Origin: Spinacia oleracea
Taxonomy: Eukaryota; Streptophyta; Magnoliopsida; Caryophyllales; Amaranthaceae
Direction of reading: 5' to 3'
DNA length: 64,000 bases
Assembly: GCF_020520425.1 (NCBI RefSeq)
Contig: NC_079490.1
Span: 44,090,723 to 44,154,722, forward strand
The stretch's first letter is position 1. The number at the start of each line of letters is the position of its first letter. This document shows, piece by piece, positions 12,337 to 21,538 of the stretch. The translations under genes and the position numbers were made by a program. The notes under the pieces are model-generated. The model was not told the origin of the DNA. It saw only the letters and a list, made by a program, of their open reading frames with translations, and ran no database searches.

Positions 12337-12739
12337 AGCGAGGGAGCTAGCGAGCCATCCCTCGCTGGCCTAGTGAAGTGCAGCAAGACAAGGCGACGAG
12401 CAACGAGGCAGCGAGGGAGCTAGCGAGCCATCCCTCGCTGGCCTAGTGAGATGCATAGCAGGCCAAGGCGACGAGAAACGAGGCAGCGAGGGAGCTAGCG
12501 AGCCATCCCTCGCTGGCCTAGTGAGATGCATAGCAGGCCAAGGCGACGAGCAACGAGGCAGGGAGGGAGCTAGCGAGCCATCCCTCGCTGGCCTAGTGAG
12601 ATGCATAGCAGGCCAAGGCAACGAGAAACGAGGCAGCGAGGGAGCTAGCGAGCCATCCCTCGCTGGCCTAGTGAGATGCATAGCAGGCCAAGGCGACGAG
12701 CAACGAGGCAGCGAGGGAGCTAGCGAGCCATCCCTCGCT
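12337..12739 (-). repeat. U3 tandem hairpin array, 6 units (5' LTR)
   Basis: Units begin at 12337, 12410, 12485, 12560, 12635 and 12710, so the spacing is 73 bp and then 75 bp four times. Each has the inverted arms AGCGAGGGA and TCCCTCGCT, with one substitution in the unit at 12560. The array lies upstream of the LTR TATA box, where enhancer repeats are usually found. Confidence 0.9.
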
Positions 12740-13174
12740 GGCCTAGTGAAGCAAGCAACCATGAAGCGATGAGGCACGACGATAGATGTAGCGAGCCAAC
12801 GATAGATGTAGCGAGCCTACGATAGATGTCTTGCGAGCCAACGAGGGATCTTGCGAGCCAACGAGGGATCTTGCGAGGCTATGCACAAGCGATACATCGA
12901 GTTAATCATCCCCGAAAAACTCAATTCTCCGATCAAACACTTCGTCTCTGACTCAAACCATCCGGTAATCATTCGATCCACCTCCAAACACTCCGAAAGC
13001 ACCCAAATGATTGTAAAATCACCTAAAATATCAAAGAAAACACAAACGGAGCGTAATAGAGTACAATAACGACGACTTATGCAATTATGACTCTAAATGC
13101 AACTAAAATGAGACGAATGCCTAGAAATGCAACCTAAATGAGCCTAGAATACCCTATATAAATATGATTCATCA

Positions 13175-13895
13175 ATATCTCATTGCTCTTATGAGATAAT
13201 TGTCCACATATTTATGAGCCCGGTCCCTGGATCACCTTTTATGTGGGAAAGCTTATTACTTTAAGTACTTTAGTGGTAGCCTACTTGAAGTTTTGGGACT
13301 TATTCTTGAAAATATAAGAACACTTATTTTTTCGCAAGGAGTACTAGTTGTTTTGGCCTCGGTGCGTAAGAAAATATTAGATGTTGACAATTTAGTTACC
13401 TCCTAGGGAAATTATGGCCCGTTACCCAACGTTAGGCATGACCACCTTTCATCTTGTTACATACTTCGTATATCTTAGACTTGTACAATCTAATTTCAAA
13501 TTTATATAGTCTACGTTATTGAGTGTACAGAAAACTGATTAGGTATAAGCCAAAGTGATCTTTACTTGGCATTATTTTACCAACCTTTTTTCTCCCATGT
13601 GTAGATATTAGAGGGGTAACATAATTTAGTTAGTAAAAAGGGAAGAAAAGAGTGAGTATACACTTGTTATCCATTCCCATTTTTTGAGGAGCAGTCCCAC
13701 GAAACACCTCCGATCAAAGGTCAAACGTGGTCCGTTTTTGCTAAACTTTGGTCAGCCTGTTCGGGACATATAGCCCTTCTTTTCCACCAAAAATCTTGTC
13801 TTTTCGTGCCCCAGAGTGAAAGTTACAGCAGCCTCACTAAGCCTTATTTTATGGTCAAAATCATATCATTCTCTCAATTTACTTTCCCTTATTAT
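13175..13895. other. Unique sequence between the Athila element and the LINE
   Basis: I see no gene, repeat or recognisable element here. The stretch is AT-rich with stops in all frames. Confidence 0.5.
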
Positions 13896-13910
13896 AACTT
13901 CTATTATTTT
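13896..13910. repeat. Target-site duplication of the LINE, left copy
   Basis: AACTTCTATTATTTT is repeated exactly at 18893-18907, directly after the poly(A) tail. Confidence 0.9.
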
Positions 13911-14003
13911 TTACTTTGACAAAATTAACTTGAAATTACGCTCTCTCTCTCTCATGGTACGAGGCGCACGATAAGGGCCATCTGCTATCATACGCCACCT
14001 CCA

Positions 14004-15428
14004 TTGATGGGGAGAAAGAAGAAGATGCCGGCTGTTTCTGGGCCAGGAAATAATGGAGATTCTTCTCCTTTGGTTGCTTCTCATGTTTCTGTGCCTCAAG
14101 CGTCTAGCTTGGACACCACGCAACAACTCACGTACGCTATGGTAGAAGAAATTCTTGCTGAACCTTCTTCAATGGCGGACCCGAAATTGGTTCATCCCAG
14201 TGCTGGACCTATTCCTATTAGGCTCCAAGAGGTAATTAAAGAACACCATAACTCCCTTTTTTCTGCTCCTATTTCGAACCCTGTGGTTCCTGGATCTGGA
14301 ATGTTAGATGCAATTTCTGCAAAAGCTAGCTCTGTTAACCCTGAATCTATGCGTATTGTGAGTAGGAAATTGAATATGGGGGGAGATTCTGGGATTCCTG
14401 TAGTTGATAAACCTCAAAGCTCTTGGGCCAGTAAGGTTAGGGGTAGTTTACTTGCTACTAAAGGAAAGGCATTAAGCTATGTTGCTCCTGTGTGTATTGG
14501 TGATAGGGTCATTGCTCAACTGCAACAGCCAGAAATAGATAAATGTAATGCTCATTGGGCTAATGCAGTTGTCATGTTTGTGTTGGGTGAAACTCCAACA
14601 ATTGCATCTGTACTCAGGTTTATTGCTAAGGAATGGAGTCAAGTGGCAACCCCCAAAGTTTTCCTTCATGATGAAGGTTACTTTGTGATTAGATTCTGTT
14701 CTTTGGAAGATAGGAACACTATTCTATATGCTGGCCCTCAGTACTTTTATGGTAAACCAGCCATCATCAAGCAATGGTCCTCCCACTTTAGCTTCCAGGA
14801 GGAAGTTTTGAAGGTTATTCCTCTGTGGGTGAGGTTTCCAAATTTACCTCTGAACTGTTGGGGAGAGGATTCTTTGAGTAGGATTGGCAGTGTTCTTGGA
14901 GTTCCCTTGTTTGCAGATGAATGTACTACACAGCAGTTGAGAATATCTTTTGCTAGGGTTTTGGTTGAAGTGGATGTGACTAACCCTCTCCCTAGCTCCA
15001 TCACTATTGCTGATCCATCTGGTCAGGAATTTGAACAAACTGTTACTTATGATTGGAAACCAGACTACTGCAAGAAGTGTTGCCTGGTGGGACACAATTG
15101 TGAGACTTCTGTTAAGAAAGTTAACAATGCTAGACCCCCTGAGAAGAAGGTAGTGAAGAAGTGGGTTCCTAAAAAAGTTCAGCAAGTTCCACAGAACCAA
15201 CAACAACAACAACTTCAACAGACCACTCCTGTTGGCACTTCTGTTGTTGTTCACTCTGATGATGATGCAGGGTGGAAAATTGATGCTAGAAGGACTAAGC
15301 ACAGGGAAGCTCAACAAGTGAGGACAATTACTCCAATTCAAAACTCATTCAGAGCTCTCACCCCTGAACATGGTGGCATAGAAGTTGTAGATGAAGAAGG
15401 GGAGGAACACAATGATCTCCCCCCCTGA
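14004..15428 (+). CDS. LINE ORF1, RNA-binding protein with DUF4283-like domain
   Basis: The ORF encodes 474 residues. The N-terminal third is low-complexity. A DUF4283-like domain covers about residues 165-320, with tracts such as HWANAVVMFVLGE, FLHDEGYFVIRFCSLEDR and PLWVRFPNLPLNCWG. A knuckle-like C-x2-C with a nearby H and C follows (CKKCCLVGHNC, around residue 355); its spacing differs from the standard C-x2-C-x4-H-x4-C. The tail is rich in Q and charged residues. In plant LINEs this protein coats the element RNA. The stop codon TGA at 15426-15428 shares its last base with the ORF2 start codon. The start is the ATG at 14004; an upstream ATG near 13954 is out of frame. Confidence 0.88.
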   Translation: MMGRKKKMPAVSGPGNNGDSSPLVASHVSVPQASSLDTTQQLTYAMVEEILAEPSSMADPKLVHPSAGPIPIRLQEVIKEHHNSLFSAPISNPVVPGSGMLDAISAKASSVNPESMRIVSRKLNMGGDSGIPVVDKPQSSWASKVRGSLLATKGKALSYVAPVCIGDRVIAQLQQPEIDKCNAHWANAVVMFVLGETPTIASVLRFIAKEWSQVATPKVFLHDEGYFVIRFCSLEDRNTILYAGPQYFYGKPAIIKQWSSHFSFQEEVLKVIPLWVRFPNLPLNCWGEDSLSRIGSVLGVPLFADECTTQQLRISFARVLVEVDVTNPLPSSITIADPSGQEFEQTVTYDWKPDYCKKCCLVGHNCETSVKKVNNARPPEKKVVKKWVPKKVQQVPQNQQQQQLQQTTPVGTSVVVHSDDDAGWKIDARRTKHREAQQVRTITPIQNSFRALTPEHGGIEVVDEEGEEHNDLPP

Positions 15429-18400
15429 TGATAATCTGTGCATGGAATGTGAGGGGCCTTAATGACCCTAATAAGACAAGAGCATTGAAAATTTTTTTGT
15501 CAGTAAATAAGGTGGATGTGATTGCTGTCTTAGAAACAAGAGTCAAAGAGAATAATAATAGTAAAATTCAGCAGAAGCTAGGTGGTGGTTGGTCTTGGCA
15601 CTGTAATTCTTCTTGTAATCCCAGGGGGAGAATTTGGGTAGGGTGGAAGAATGTGAATGCTACTGTCAACATTTTACTCACTCATGAGCAATTAGTTCAT
15701 GGGGAACTAGTGGATAGCAAGGGTGTTTCAGTCTGTTTCATTACCTTTGTGTATGGCTTACATACTGTTGAAACCAGGAAGGCTTTGTGGTCATCCCTTT
15801 CTGGTATCTCTGCTATGGTTACTTCTTCTCCATGGATAGTACTTGGAGACTTCAATGCTGTTCTTTCAAGTAATGACAGGGTTAATGGAGCATGTGTTAC
15901 CAATTATGAAACTCAAGATTTTGAGAACTTTCTGCTTAACTCTGGAGTGAATGAATTCAGAAGCACTGGCCACTTTTTTTCTTGGAGTAATAAGAGTTTG
16001 GGGGATGCTAGGGTGACTAGTAGAATAGACAGAGATTTGGGAAATGGATGCTGGATGATGAAATTTGGGCATTTAGCTGTGGACTATCTTAACCCTTCAA
16101 TCTCAGACCATTCCCCTCTTTTGTTAAAATTTGGTGATGATCATAAAGATGGGGGGAGGCCCTTTAAGTTTTTTAACTTTCTGGCAAATCATTCTCAGTT
16201 TGCAGAAGTTGTTGCTCAAGATTGGGATATTCCTATTAAGGGTACTCCTTTAAGCAAAGTTTGGTTTAAGCTGAAAAGGCTAAAACACAAACTGAAGTCC
16301 CTTCACAAAGAGGAGTTTGCAAATATCACTGTGAGAATTCAAAAAGCTCAACAAGAGTTGGAAGAAGTTCAAAATCAGTTATGTTCTGATCCTGCAGATT
16401 TGTTAATGCAAGTTGAAGAGAAGAGGTGTACTGGAAATCTTAGAAAGTGGCTATCTGTGGAAGAATCTGCTTTGAAGCAGAAATCTAGAATCCAATGGCT
16501 AGCTGATGGGGATTCTAACTCTAAGTTCTTTTATGCTTCTGTCAAGCAAAGAAGAAACATGAATAGAATTTCTTTGCTGTATACTCCTCAAGGGCATAAA
16601 ATTGTGGATCCTGGGGAAATCACTGTGGAAATTCAGAATTTCTATATGGCTCTTCTTGGTACAGCTGCTCCTCACATTTCTAAGCCTGATCTCCCCTCTC
16701 TTAGATCAGGCCCAAGATTGTCTAGAACTGCAGCTCTATCTCTATGTGTGCCAGTTACCACTGATGAGATTGACTTGGCTCTCAAGTCCATTGATGACAG
16801 TAAAGCTCCAGGGTTGGATGGATACAATGCTGTGTTTTTTAAGAAAGCATGGCCTTGGATTAAAGAAAATGTGTATGAAGCTGTCAAGTTCTTCTTTCAG
16901 AAAGGGGAAATGTATCCTGGTATGAACTGCACCTCTGTTACTCTGGTACCTAAGGTACCTAATGCTTCCTATGTTAAAGATTTTCGTCCTATTGCTTGTT
17001 GTTCCACTCTTTACAAAATCATATCTAAGATTCTTACTGCAAGGCTGCAAAAAGTTATTACTGAAGTGGTTAGTGAATGCCAATCAGGGCTTATTCCTGG
17101 AAGGTTCATTGCTGACAACATTTTGATGGCAACTGAATTAATCAAGGGGTATGGTAGAGCTCATATTTCCCCTAGATGTGTCCTAAAACTTGATCTAAAA
17201 AAAGCTTATGACTCAGTTGACTGGAACTTTATTCAGACTGTCCTGCAAGAGCTAGGGTTCCCTCAAGTGTTTGTGAAGTGGATCATGACTTGTATTACAA
17301 CCGTTTCCTACTCTATTCTCATCAATGGCTTTCCTAGCAAACCATTCCAAGCAAAAAAAGGGCTGAGACAGGGGGATCCTCTCTCCCCTTTCCTGTTTGC
17401 TATTGGTATGGAATACTTGACAAGATGTATGAACCAATTGAAGCAAAATCCTGATTTTAACTTCCATCCTAGGTGTGAGAAGCTCAATATTACTCATCTG
17501 ATGTTTGCAGATGACTTATTATTGTTTGCAAGAGCTGACAAGATCTCTGTACAATTACTCCTTGAAGCCTTTTCCAAGTTTTCTTCTGCTTCAGGCCTTG
17601 AAGCTAATATGGATAAAAGTAATATTTACTTTGCTGGTGTTTCAATGTGTGACAAAACAGATATTTTATCTGCTCAGAAAATCTCAGAAGCTTGCCTTCC
17701 TTTTAGATACCTTGGGGTGCCACTTTCTTCCAAGAAACTTTCCTATCCTCAATGCAAGCCTCTAGTGGAAAAGATTCTGGCTAGAACTAAGGTGTGGTCA
17801 GCTAAGTTTTTGTCTTATGCTGGCAGGTTGTTACTTATCAAAACCATCTTGTTTGGCATGCAGACTTTCTGGTGTCAAATTTTCATTTTACCTAAAAGAA
17901 TCATTAAGGAGGTTGAAGCTTATTGTAGGTGTTTCCTATGGACTGGTGACACTGCAGCATCAAAGAAAGCTCTAGTAGCATGGGATAAACTGTATCAACC
18001 TAGAAATTCTGGTGGCTGGAATGTGAAGAATATTGCTGCTTGGAACAAAGTGGCCATTGGGAAATTGCTGTGGGCTTTGGCTTTTAAAAAAGATAAGCTG
18101 TGGGTGCAGTGGGTTGATAGCTTCTATATGAAAGGCCAAAATCCTCTTCAAATGTCCACTCCTGGATCTTGTTCATGGGCTCTTAAGAAGATTTTTAATA
18201 GCAGAGAGATTATTCTGCAAATTGGTGGTTGGGACAAAACCACTGCAAATGGTAAATACTGTATCAGCAAGGTGTATAAATGCTTGCAGGGTGTTGCTCC
18301 TAAGGTTACTTGGTGGAGGGTAATGTGCTATAACAAAGCTAGTCCAAAAAGCTTGTTTATTACTTGGTTGGCTATCCTTAATAGGCTTTATACTACTGAT

Positions 18401-18784
18401 AGACTTCAAGCTTGGGGGATTCAGTGTTCTGATCAATGTGTGCTGTGCACAGATGGGAAAGAAACAGTTGAACATCTGTTCTTTGAGTGCAAGTTTTCTT
18501 CTGCAGTCTGGTCTAAACTGTTGTTGCAGATTGGTATTCATAGAAGAGCTACTGGTTTTGCTTCTGAGTTGCAGCAAGCTATGAAGAGGAGCAGAAAAGT
18601 TGGTGTTGCTGATCAGTTGTATGTTATGTGCTTCACTGAAGCCATCTATAGTGTGTGGCTTGCTAGAAATGCTGTAATTTTTAAAAGGCCTACTAAGAGC
18701 ATAGACAGTATTGTTAGGGAAATTTTGTTTAAAGTTTGTTGTAGAGGTTCTGAGGAACTTAGGAGTAGGATACTACACATTTGA
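15428..18784 (+). CDS. LINE ORF2, endonuclease-reverse transcriptase
   Basis: The ORF encodes 1118 residues. Residues 1-230 are an apurinic/exonuclease-phosphatase-type endonuclease (ICAWNVRGLNDP at the start, VLGDFNAVL near 140, SDHSPL near 225). A linker follows, then a non-LTR reverse transcriptase at about 430-720, with KAPGLDGYNAVFFK, LKLDLKKAYDSVDW, RQGDPLSPFLFAIGME and the catalytic FADDLLLFA. A zinc-binding RT-associated region lies near 955-1040 (ending CVLCTDGKETVEHLFFEC). The protein nicks the target and copies the RNA from the 3' end. Translation probably depends on ORF1, because the start overlaps the ORF1 stop by one base. Confidence 0.95.
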   Translation: MIICAWNVRGLNDPNKTRALKIFLSVNKVDVIAVLETRVKENNNSKIQQKLGGGWSWHCNSSCNPRGRIWVGWKNVNATVNILLTHEQLVHGELVDSKGVSVCFITFVYGLHTVETRKALWSSLSGISAMVTSSPWIVLGDFNAVLSSNDRVNGACVTNYETQDFENFLLNSGVNEFRSTGHFFSWSNKSLGDARVTSRIDRDLGNGCWMMKFGHLAVDYLNPSISDHSPLLLKFGDDHKDGGRPFKFFNFLANHSQFAEVVAQDWDIPIKGTPLSKVWFKLKRLKHKLKSLHKEEFANITVRIQKAQQELEEVQNQLCSDPADLLMQVEEKRCTGNLRKWLSVEESALKQKSRIQWLADGDSNSKFFYASVKQRRNMNRISLLYTPQGHKIVDPGEITVEIQNFYMALLGTAAPHISKPDLPSLRSGPRLSRTAALSLCVPVTTDEIDLALKSIDDSKAPGLDGYNAVFFKKAWPWIKENVYEAVKFFFQKGEMYPGMNCTSVTLVPKVPNASYVKDFRPIACCSTLYKIISKILTARLQKVITEVVSECQSGLIPGRFIADNILMATELIKGYGRAHISPRCVLKLDLKKAYDSVDWNFIQTVLQELGFPQVFVKWIMTCITTVSYSILINGFPSKPFQAKKGLRQGDPLSPFLFAIGMEYLTRCMNQLKQNPDFNFHPRCEKLNITHLMFADDLLLFARADKISVQLLLEAFSKFSSASGLEANMDKSNIYFAGVSMCDKTDILSAQKISEACLPFRYLGVPLSSKKLSYPQCKPLVEKILARTKVWSAKFLSYAGRLLLIKTILFGMQTFWCQIFILPKRIIKEVEAYCRCFLWTGDTAASKKALVAWDKLYQPRNSGGWNVKNIAAWNKVAIGKLLWALAFKKDKLWVQWVDSFYMKGQNPLQMSTPGSCSWALKKIFNSREIILQIGGWDKTTANGKYCISKVYKCLQGVAPKVTWWRVMCYNKASPKSLFITWLAILNRLYTTDRLQAWGIQCSDQCVLCTDGKETVEHLFFECKFSSAVWSKLLLQIGIHRRATGFASELQQAMKRSRKVGVADQLYVMCFTEAIYSVWLARNAVIFKRPTKSIDSIVREILFKVCCRGSEELRSRILHI

Positions 18785-18892
18785 TTTTGTGTAGAGTTGT
18801 TTTGGTGGTCTGGTTTCCCTGCTCCCTTGGGTGTTTGCTCAAGGCTTTGGTTATTAATACAATTATTAATTGCCAAAAAAAAAAAAAAAAAA
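18785..18892 (+). other. LINE 3' UTR and poly(A) tail
   Basis: About 90 bp of 3' UTR ending in TTATTAATTGCC precede an A run from 18875 to about 18892. Confidence 0.85.
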
Positions 18893-18907
18893 AACTTCTA
18901 TTATTTT
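18893..18907. repeat. Target-site duplication of the LINE, right copy
   Basis: Exact copy of 13896-13910. The first two A bases cannot be told apart from the tail. Confidence 0.9.
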
Positions 18908-19222
18908 CTCATGTTATCGGACTACTCATTATCTCAATACCGATAAATTTCTATTTTTAATCATAACCGTGATATATTTTGGAAGGAAAACGTGAATAGT
19001 GAGATAATAAAATTATACAGTTAGAAGATAAATTTACGGAGAGGGGTATTATCGCGTAATTTACGCTGCAATTCACTCAATGGAGTCAAAGACTCAGTCA
19101 CCAAGTAAATGTATGGCTAAAAAATTATACTGTATACCATTATGACAAACAAACAATGAGATTCCCATCAATTATTTTGTCCATGCAATTCACTTTGCCG
19201 ACACACAAAAATTTCTCTTTTT

Positions 19223-19280
<58 letters not shown>

Positions 19281-19741
19281 AATGTGACAAACTAAACCCG
19301 TCATTTTACTCGTGTTTGTTTACTTGGGTTGTCCTAGTCTATTATTTAACATCATTATTCAGACCCTTTTTGTCCTTGACTTTTCTATACTTAGTCATAT
19401 GACGAAATAAGTCATACTTAGAAACTCCGAATTAGTCCTATCTTGAGGCAATCGTGCGCACGTAGACTCAAACTTTTCGTCTTGGGATCATATTCCTTGA
19501 ACTTTTTAGTATATTAATCCGTGTCATAGTACAAGGTTAACTAGGGGCATATATTACTTACCCCGAAAGACCAACTTTTAAATTCGTATATTTATAAACT
19601 CATGTTCCCCTACATTATTAGAGGGGTCCCCTAATTCTTTATATGGTAATAAAAAGGTTATTGTATACACAGAGATCATTATACCCGTCGTATACGAATA
19701 TACTATGATGAATAGTAAATATACGGTTAAGATTTTCACCC
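18908..19741. other. AT-rich region upstream of the small membrane peptide gene
   Basis: No ORF of note is present. A (TA)n microsatellite runs from about 19226 to 19277. The rest is AT-rich unique sequence that probably includes the promoter of the gene at 19850. Confidence 0.5.
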
Positions 19742-19750
19742 TATAAAAAG
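19742..19750 (+). promoter_or_regulatory. TATA box of the small membrane peptide gene
   Basis: TATAAAAAG lies 108 bp before the ATG at 19850. It is followed by a C/T-rich leader without any upstream ATG, a typical plant promoter layout. Confidence 0.6.
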
Positions 19751-19849
19751 AGATTTTCCTTATCCAATCCACCATTCACCACTTATTTCTTATCTTCTCA
19801 TTCTTAATCTTACGCAAAACCCATCCATTTCTTCATTTTCACGGCCACC

Positions 19850-19987
19850 ATGGTTCCTAACAAGCAAGAAAATCCTTTTTCTTCGGCTCAGGAGGATTTA
19901 CGAATGTCAAAATTATACATGGTCTATATTATGGGGCTAATAGCCTTGTTAATGGCCATAGTGGTTTTTATTATTATGAGTAAGTGA
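19850..19987 (+). CDS. Candidate 45-residue single-pass membrane peptide
   Basis: The ORF MVPNKQENPFSSAQEDLRMS... ends ...FIIMSK and has 45 codons plus TGA. Residues 1-20 are polar. Residues 22-43 form one hydrophobic stretch (YMVYIMGLIALLMAIVVFII) long enough to cross a membrane, ending in a short basic tail. The start sits in a very good context (gccaccATGG), behind a TATA box and a pyrimidine-rich 5' leader with no competing ATG. I do not recognise the family. Very small tail-type membrane peptides of this sort often modulate larger membrane complexes, but nothing here shows a partner. It is the only gene-like unit between the LINE and the gypsy nest. An accidental ORF remains possible given the length. 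Confidence 0.5.
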   Translation: MVPNKQENPFSSAQEDLRMSKLYMVYIMGLIALLMAIVVFIIMSK

Positions 19988-20304
19988 AGATTACGAGTTT
20001 TCTGGCGAGACAAGACTAGACAAAAAATACACATTCTATCATTGTACTTTGATTTTGTATTAATCTTACGGTAGAAGTACATTTTGTAAGGATTATGTGT
20101 ATTATTGGAAATTATTAATGAAGTATTATTATTTATTTATTATTGTTATTCGCATTTTGGTTGTTCTGTTGTTCTTTTAAAGTTGTTAATTATTGGAAAT
20201 TATTTCCATGATTATAATTATAAAATAAACGGAATTGTACAACATGAAAAAGAAAAAGAAGTAAAAAATATAACAAAAACGGGGATCAAAATTTGGTGTC
20301 TACA
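19988..20304. other. Probable 3' region of the small gene, up to the truncated LTR
   Basis: AT-rich sequence plausibly holds the 3' UTR and polyadenylation region. It joins abruptly to internal LTR sequence at about 20305. Confidence 0.4.
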
Positions 20305-21538
20305 GCAAGTTGTTATTATTATTATGCTATAGTACAGGATGTCTAGCATAATTATTGAGCCAGTCGAATATTGCCAGTGAGCAATGTATATTCTGCCAAA
20401 GGGGTAGAATATGTTAGAGAGTGTATGTGAATTGAATTAAGGACAATTCGTGCTAAGGGCACACCCCGCTTGTTAATAGGCAATGTCGGGTTATCTCAAA
20501 CAGTGTTTTTGAGAAGGAACAATGGGAGTAATTTCACTTGAGTCTTGTTTGATCACAAGTCCTAAAGAAGTAAAATATTAAAGAGTCATTGTTGAATTGT
20601 TTAATTGTTCCATTGTTTGTATGTTGTGTCTTGAGTCGCCTTGAACATAATATACTAATTAACGTATAGTGTAACCCTAAGAGCTTCAAAACTCTTGGAA
20701 CGTATATACCTTGAGTATGAACAATGGGGGGAGTCTTGCCGGAAAACTTGTACTCCTAGAATGATACAAGACGTTGTTTCATTCTCTTTTATGCCGTTGT
20801 GCATTGGAAATCCTGTCGGTATGGCCCGACTGTCGGTAGTAGCCCGACTTATTTTGGTGTATGGTTGGCTCCCATCACCCTAGCTTTTCTTTCCTTTTGA
20901 GGATACTTTACTTTACCCGTTCGAAGCTACTTTTTATTAAACTGTGAGTCAAGAGTCGTGTCTCGTGTCGAGCCTTGTCTCCATGTTTACTTGTTTATTT
21001 TATGGCTTTTGCATGTTGACTATTTAATTATCGAGTGAAGCATGTTAGGATAGAATGTTATTCTAGCTTGTTCGTACTCAGCTTTTGCTGACTTTGTGTT
21101 TCATGTCTTCTGGTCATGGCCTTTGCCTTAATGGCCCTATGATGATCCATCAATTGCATTTGCATTGTTGGGGACTAGATTTTCAATAAAGCAGGTTTGT
21201 AGAGATAACTTGCGGGAGAAGTTATCATGGGATTCGTGTTGAGAGTTAATCTTCCGTAATTCATAAACTCGATTTACTTTTATTTATAGTCATGACTAAT
21301 ACTACTATTTCAGATAATGGATTTCAAACGGTTTGTTTTAGTTTGGGCCTCAACGGTTCCAACTTGTTTTAATGACCATGAACTATTTATTTAATACGTT
21401 TGAAAGTTAGTTAATTCCGCTGCGTAATTCTGGTAAATAGCCTTAGCCGTTATCGCGGTGGCGGTAATATCTTGGTAATTCCTGTGTTTTAAGTTGGAAA
21501 TTTTTTTATAAAAAGCAAGGAATTATTAGGGTGTTACA
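20305..21538 (+). repeat. Tekay1 5' LTR, truncated
   Basis: This matches 51974-53202 of the right LTR and ends in the same GGTGTTACA. The first ~1.7 kb of the LTR (equivalent of 50274-51973), including the TATA box, is missing. The break lies at about 20305, at GCAAGTTGTT. Confidence 0.9.

Larger units (their letters stand above)
1..13174 (-). mobile_element. Athila-clade Ty3/gypsy LTR retrotransposon, left end cut by window
   Basis: On the minus strand the order is 5' LTR (right side), tRNA-Asp-type primer site, gag, protease, reverse transcriptase, RNase H, integrase, a long spacer, an ATHILA-type ORF, polypurine tract, and 3' LTR (left side). The two LTR copies align over the whole visible left copy, apart from a different number of tandem units in U3. 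The protease-RT-RNase H-integrase order makes it Ty3/gypsy. The tRNA-Asp primer site and the ATHILA ORF after integrase place it in the Athila clade. The coding part carries at least three TAG stops and two single-base frameshifts, so this copy cannot make its own polyprotein. The target-site duplication cannot be checked because the left end lies outside the window. Confidence 0.9.
11268..13174 (-). repeat. Athila 5' LTR (complete, 1907 bp)
   Basis: On the minus strand it begins TGATGAATC and ends AACTCATCA. It carries U3 with the tandem array, a TATA box at 12160-12167, and an AT-rich R-U5 with a short direct duplication near 11885-12005. The outer flank after 13174 is unique sequence. Confidence 0.9.
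13911..18892 (+). mobile_element. Full-length L1-type LINE (non-LTR retrotransposon)
   Basis: The element is bounded by an exact 15-bp target-site duplication and ends in a poly(A) tail of about 18 bases. It has a short 5' UTR (13911-14003), two complete ORFs without stops or frameshifts, and a 3' UTR of about 90 bp. The exact duplication, intact ORFs and clean tail indicate a recent insertion that may still encode active proteins. The endonuclease, RT and C-terminal zinc region place it in the plant L1 group. No C-terminal RNase H is seen. Confidence 0.93.

Noticed and set aside
12337..12739. Regular repeats as a CRISPR-like array
   Set aside because: Units are contiguous without distinct spacers, lie in a plant LTR, and no associated genes exist.
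12370..12777. Long ORFs on both strands over the Athila LTR array
   Set aside because: The repeat unit is 75 bp, a multiple of three, so stops are absent by repetition. Both strands are open and the translations are pure repeats inside an LTR.
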